From: Skeletonema marinoi
Taxonomy: Eukaryota; Bacillariophyta; Thalassiosirophyceae; Thalassiosirales; Thalassiosiraceae
Reading direction: 5' to 3'
Length of the DNA: 64,000 nt
NCBI GenBank assembly: GCA_030544225.1
Contig: CM060497.1
Span: 806,001-870,000 of the forward strand
The stretch's first letter is position 1. The number at the start of each line of letters is the position of its first letter. A program made the translations under genes and the position numbers. The notes beneath the pieces were generated by a model. That model had not been told where the DNA came from. It saw nothing but the letters and a program-made list of their open reading frames with translations, and ran no database searches. Below are positions 60,587-64,000 of the stretch, in pieces.

Positions 60587-63172
60587 ATGCCGCGATATCG
60601 AGACGACGACCGCTACTACGACGAAGATCGTTCCTACTACGATGACGACGACGACGGTGGCTATTCCTACGGTGGCGGTGACAACAGCTACGGTGACTCG
60701 TATGCCTCCTATCGATCACGTGGATCACATCGATCACGCGGTGGTGGTGGTGGACGAGGAGGTCGAAGCAATAATGGTGGAGGAAGACCACGTGATGATT
60801 ACCGATCCAATAATTCAATGCGCTATCGTGGAAGTGGTGCACCCAATGGCGGTGTAGCTAGTGCGGGAGGTGTTGGTTCCTCGGCAAGAATTTATCCACA
60901 AGATAATGCTGCTCGCAATAATGGTGGAGTTGCCTTTGCAGCTGACGAAGAGAATATTTACACGAATGGGGAGACTCAAATGATGCCACTCAACAACAGT
61001 CGACTCACCAACAACAATAACATGTCACAAAAGAACAAACAACTAGTCGATTTCGACAGCTACACCTCCGACGCAGAAAAGCTATCCGCCATCCTCAAGG
61101 TAGCCGATGTCGAACTCCAAAAACATGCCCTTACCAGTGAATACTACACACTTCGCAAATACTCCATTCTAATTCCAATCATTGTACTAAGTCTCTTTGT
61201 CGCCATGGCCGGGTTTATAGCGGCAAGTGATATTATTACGGAAACTACCCGTGTGCACGATACGACTATGCAAGAATTCCTCACACTCCTAGTGGCAAGT
61301 TGTGGATTTATAGTGTTGTTATTGACACTATTGGGGAATCAATTGGATTACAATTCCAAAATTAAATTTCACAATGGTGCCTCGGATGATTTGAAGTCAT
61401 TGTGTGAAAAGATGAGGATGTATCGTGTGGAGAGGGCGATGGATGAACGGGTGGTGGAGGAGGAGATGGCGGATGTTAGGAGGAAGGAGATGGAGTTGGG
61501 GGAGTTGGATGTGGGGGATACGGAGAGTGAGGAGAGTGAGGTGGATGAATTGGCGGAGGAGGATGAGAGGTTGTTGTTGGATGAGGAGATGGAGCAGGGT
61601 GCTGGTGGTGGTTTGGGAGCAGGAGTTGGAGGGATGGGTGGTGCTGCTGCGTGGGATACAGTGGTTCAATTGAATAATGGAGAGTTTCCACCAACATTGC
61701 AGCAGACGAGGGGAGGAGACATTGTTGCTCATCAAGAGGGTGGTATCATGACAACTAGCAACAACACCATGAATAATCCCAGGAAGCAAGCTGCAATGGA
61801 ACGAAAGATTGCACGTCAGGCAAGGAAACAACTCAAGTTATCCAGGAAACTTGAAAAGAAGAATGAGTACCTCACGAAGGAATTGGTCAATCAAAAGATT
61901 ACTCAAGAACGGCAGCAGCAAGAAATGTCCAAGGATATCATCACCTTTTATGGATATCACGCCGAATTACATCAAATCATTAGCGGGTGCAAGAGTGATG
62001 TACCTCCTGAAATTTCCAAATTCTTTCATGTGATGGAAAACAGAGTGGAACTCATGTCACTAAGTCGTCTAGGTATCCAAGAGGAGAGCCGCATGCGCAA
62101 GAATCAAATTATTCGTCTGTGTGCCAGTGAGATTTACAATGAAATTCAAGGCTTTGCCCTGTGGCCTGCCACGGTCCCACCTGTGGATAGCACGATTGAA
62201 GCGTCACTACGAACTGTTGGTCAGTTATTGAATATGAATTATCGTGCGCAGAGAAGGTGCAAGCTTATCCCATGCTGTCCCGTCCCACTGTGTTGTAAGA
62301 AGCGTACGAGCAATAATATCTTTTCGGTGATCAATGAAGGTATTGATCAACGTGAGTTGGATATGATGCAGGCGGAACGTGTGGAGGTGCTGAGACAGGT
62401 TAATGATAGGAAGGCACGACTAATGGCTGGCCCCGCGGAGGTGTTGGAGCTGAAGGATGAGGAATCTGTCAAGGTTGTGCCGCCAACAACAATGAGCAAG
62501 AAACCTATGAAGGAACCAATGCCGTGGATGATTGAGCAAAACACTGTGCAGCAGCAAATGAAAGATTATGTAGATTTTGGGGATGGATACTCTCGCGCGA
62601 CTGTTGACCCAGATGGAAGTGTAATGAACGAAATGATGACAGAAGCCAGTGATCCAAATGCGGTTAGGAATGGTGTCAATGATCTTGGATTATATGTGCA
62701 CGATGAAGAGGAGGGTGACACGGATGAAGATGGAACCGGCGGTGGTACTTTTGAGGGTATAGCGCCTGCTCCTAAATCGGAGGCTTATTCGCATGCTATC
62801 TCGCAGCAACAGTCACAGGCTGTAGGACCGGAAAAGGAAAAGGCCGAGAAGAAATCAAAGAAGAAGAAAAAGAAGAAACAAAAGAAAAAGAACAAGGTGA
62901 GAACTAGAAGCTTTCCCTAAGGGTATCTATGATGTGTCAAGGGGCACCATTTTTGGTCGTGCTGGTGCATCCTTTGCGATTTTCATGTTCATTTCTAACC
63001 CCATTTCTTTATGGTCCTCGATCCACAGAAAAAGAGCAAAAAGAAAGCAAAGTCGAAGAAGGAGGAATCTGAAGCGGAGTATTCCGAAGAGGAATACGAT
63101 GATGATGGATACGGAAGTTATGACGAGGATGAAGACGAGAGAAGCTACTCACAGAGTGAAGGATCATATTAA
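60587..63172 (+). CDS. SLATT-like two-TM protein with an N-terminal Arg/Gly/Tyr-rich segment
   Basis: Exons 60587-62896 and 63029-63172 join in phase 0 across a 132-bp intron into 817 residues. Residues 1-80 are Tyr/Asp/Arg/Gly-rich (RSYYDDDDDGGYSYGGG, then RGGGGGRGGR). The conserved core starts at LVDFDSYTSDAEKLSAILKV and has LTSEYYTLRKYSILIPIIV. Spans lie at about 192-213 and 231-249, and FHNGASDDLKSLCEKMRMYR follows. An acidic helix, a glycine-rich break and a long basic coiled coil (KIARQARKQLKLSRKLEKKN) come next. Then there is the shared domain KNQIIRLCASEIYNEIQGFA and a Cys cluster CKLIPCCPVPLCCKKR. The end is Lys-rich and then acidic/Tyr-rich. It is paralogous to the minus-strand neighbour. 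Confidence 0.8.
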
Positions 63173-63306
63173 GGACACTTTCTTTACATGGGAACTATCG
63201 GCATCACATCATCTGTCTGTTCATGAATTAAGTTAACATAAATAGGTACACGTTGTAACAGAACATTTGCTTCTCATCTCAATTGCCAGCCTTAGGGGGG
63301 TCTTAC

Positions 63307-64000
63307 TCACCAGCTCCTGACATGTTTGTTGGAAGTATGAAATGAAGCACAAAATTGAGATAACCCTTCGTTGCACGTGCTCAGTTTGTTCTTGTTCCAA
63401 ACGTGCTCCGCAAGCGCAAGCGCCCCCCATTGCGAATAGCACACGTGTGCACTCTTGAAACAATTCAACGCTGCGTTGTTGTCCACAATAGAAGCGAGAA
63501 ATTTACCATAACATTCAAATGCAAGGCCTTGATCATTGATGTACCCGTGATCTCTGGCTGACTTGATGCTAGCCTCAAAAACCAACTTCGCATTTATAAT
63601 TTCGCAAGAGGAAGCATAGCTCTCCGCTTGAAGAAGAAGAAATTTGCTCTGGAAGGAATTCGTCGACGATAGTTTGGCCAAATGTTCGAACTTTTGCAAC
63701 ATTTTCTTGCCCTCATCGAACCATTCTTCTCCTTCCCCTTCTCGATACAGGTGGAAAGCAATTATGCCTCTGTAGTACTGGCTAGTTATCGACCACAGCT
63801 TGGGCAGCTTGTGACTAGGTAGAGATATAACTACATCATACAATTCGTTTGCTTTCTGGTAATCTCCAAACCAGAACGCAGTGAAGAAGCGTCTCAAATG
63901 AATTAGCTCGATGGATACAATGTTTTGCGTGGCTTTGGCGTCGGCTAGAATGAAGTCTTCTGTAGGAATAGTGCCTTCGAAGACATCGAATGCGTTACTT
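63307..64000 (-). CDS. C-terminal part of a TPR-rich protein, 5' end beyond the window
   Basis: The frame is open from the right edge (first readable residues NAFDVFEGTIPTED) to a TGA at 63307-63309, about 231 residues. Helix pairs of TPR type are visible: FWFGDYQKANELYDVVISLP, YYRGIIAFHLYREGEGEEWF, LLLQAESYASSCEIINAKLV, and FEASIKSARDHGYINDQGLA. AALNCFKSAHVCYSQWGALA follows. This series resembles the C-terminal repeats of large signalling proteins with a kinase-like/AAA ATPase core in algae and bacteria, recalled from memory. The last codons read AGG AGC TG followed by GTGAGTAAG, a strong donor sequence, so one more short exon may follow and the stop may not be the real one. Confidence 0.68.
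   Translation of the reverse strand, partial: SNAFDVFEGTIPTEDFILADAKATQNIVSIELIHLRRFFTAFWFGDYQKANELYDVVISLPSHKLPKLWSITSQYYRGIIAFHLYREGEGEEWFDEGKKMLQKFEHLAKLSSTNSFQSKFLLLQAESYASSCEIINAKLVFEASIKSARDHGYINDQGLAFECYGKFLASIVDNNAALNCFKSAHVCYSQWGALALAEHVWNKNKLSTCNEGLSQFCASFHTSNKHVRSW

Noticed and set aside
61397-61831. His/Leu/Pro-rich minus-strand frame
   Set aside because: Shadow of the acidic region of the SLATT-like protein on the plus strand.

Overview
The window looks like nuclear DNA of a diatom, most likely a centric Thalassiosira-like species. Several features point this way. Genes are compact, alternate between strands and carry short GT-AG introns (about 65-290 bp). Several proteins begin with a signal peptide followed by an ASAF-like junction, the bipartite presequence used for complex plastids. 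There are also Pro/Thr/Ser-rich secreted proteins and a MYND-Sel1 family typical of diatoms. I could run no database search. Family calls rest on remembered motifs, and the species is an inference.

Left part (1-19 kb). An ecdysoneless/SGT1 homologue runs off the left edge. It is followed by a coiled-coil protein, an unknown Ser/Arg-rich protein, a five-pass Tweety-like membrane protein, a plastid-type membrane protein and a single-chain glutathione S-transferase-HIT fusion. Next comes a 3.6-kb, apparently complete Tc1/mariner-type transposon (TA-flanked inverted repeats, 1061-residue DDE transposase). Beyond it lie an Asp/Glu racemase-family enzyme with a duplicated fragment of itself downstream, a YEATS-like protein and a microsomal delta-12 desaturase.

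Middle (19.6-26.3 kb). A 6.6-kb tandem array of about 36 units of 186 bp has no coding capacity. It contains a 2037-bp higher-order duplication marked by an unrelated 101-bp spacer, and its two edge units are diverged but resemble each other. Just to the right is a MYND-Sel1 gene broken by a roughly 0.8-kb insertion and by a 460-bp element with inverted ends.

Right part (29-64 kb). A secreted PT-rich adhesin-like protein is encoded partly by a run of near-identical microexons. After it come a UBE2W-like E2 with a signal peptide, an unknown protein, the ATP12 chaperone, a membrane sulfotransferase, a PEX2-like peroxin, a coiled-coil protein, CCDC124, EFG1, two tandem plastid-type MATE transporters, ribosomal protein P2 with a 16-glycine hinge, and FANCD2. 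In FANCD2 the residue aligned with the ubiquitinated lysine appears to be arginine. A head-to-head pair of SLATT-like two-TM paralogues follows, then the C-terminal end of a TPR-rich protein cut by the right edge.

The genes do not form one pathway. Themes that recur are plastid-directed proteins (GST-HIT, two MATEs, the 7.5-8.4 kb protein, possibly the E2), ribosome biogenesis or hibernation (EFG1, CCDC124, P2), and repeat-driven change (satellite, transposon, microexon cassettes, tandem and inverted gene duplications).
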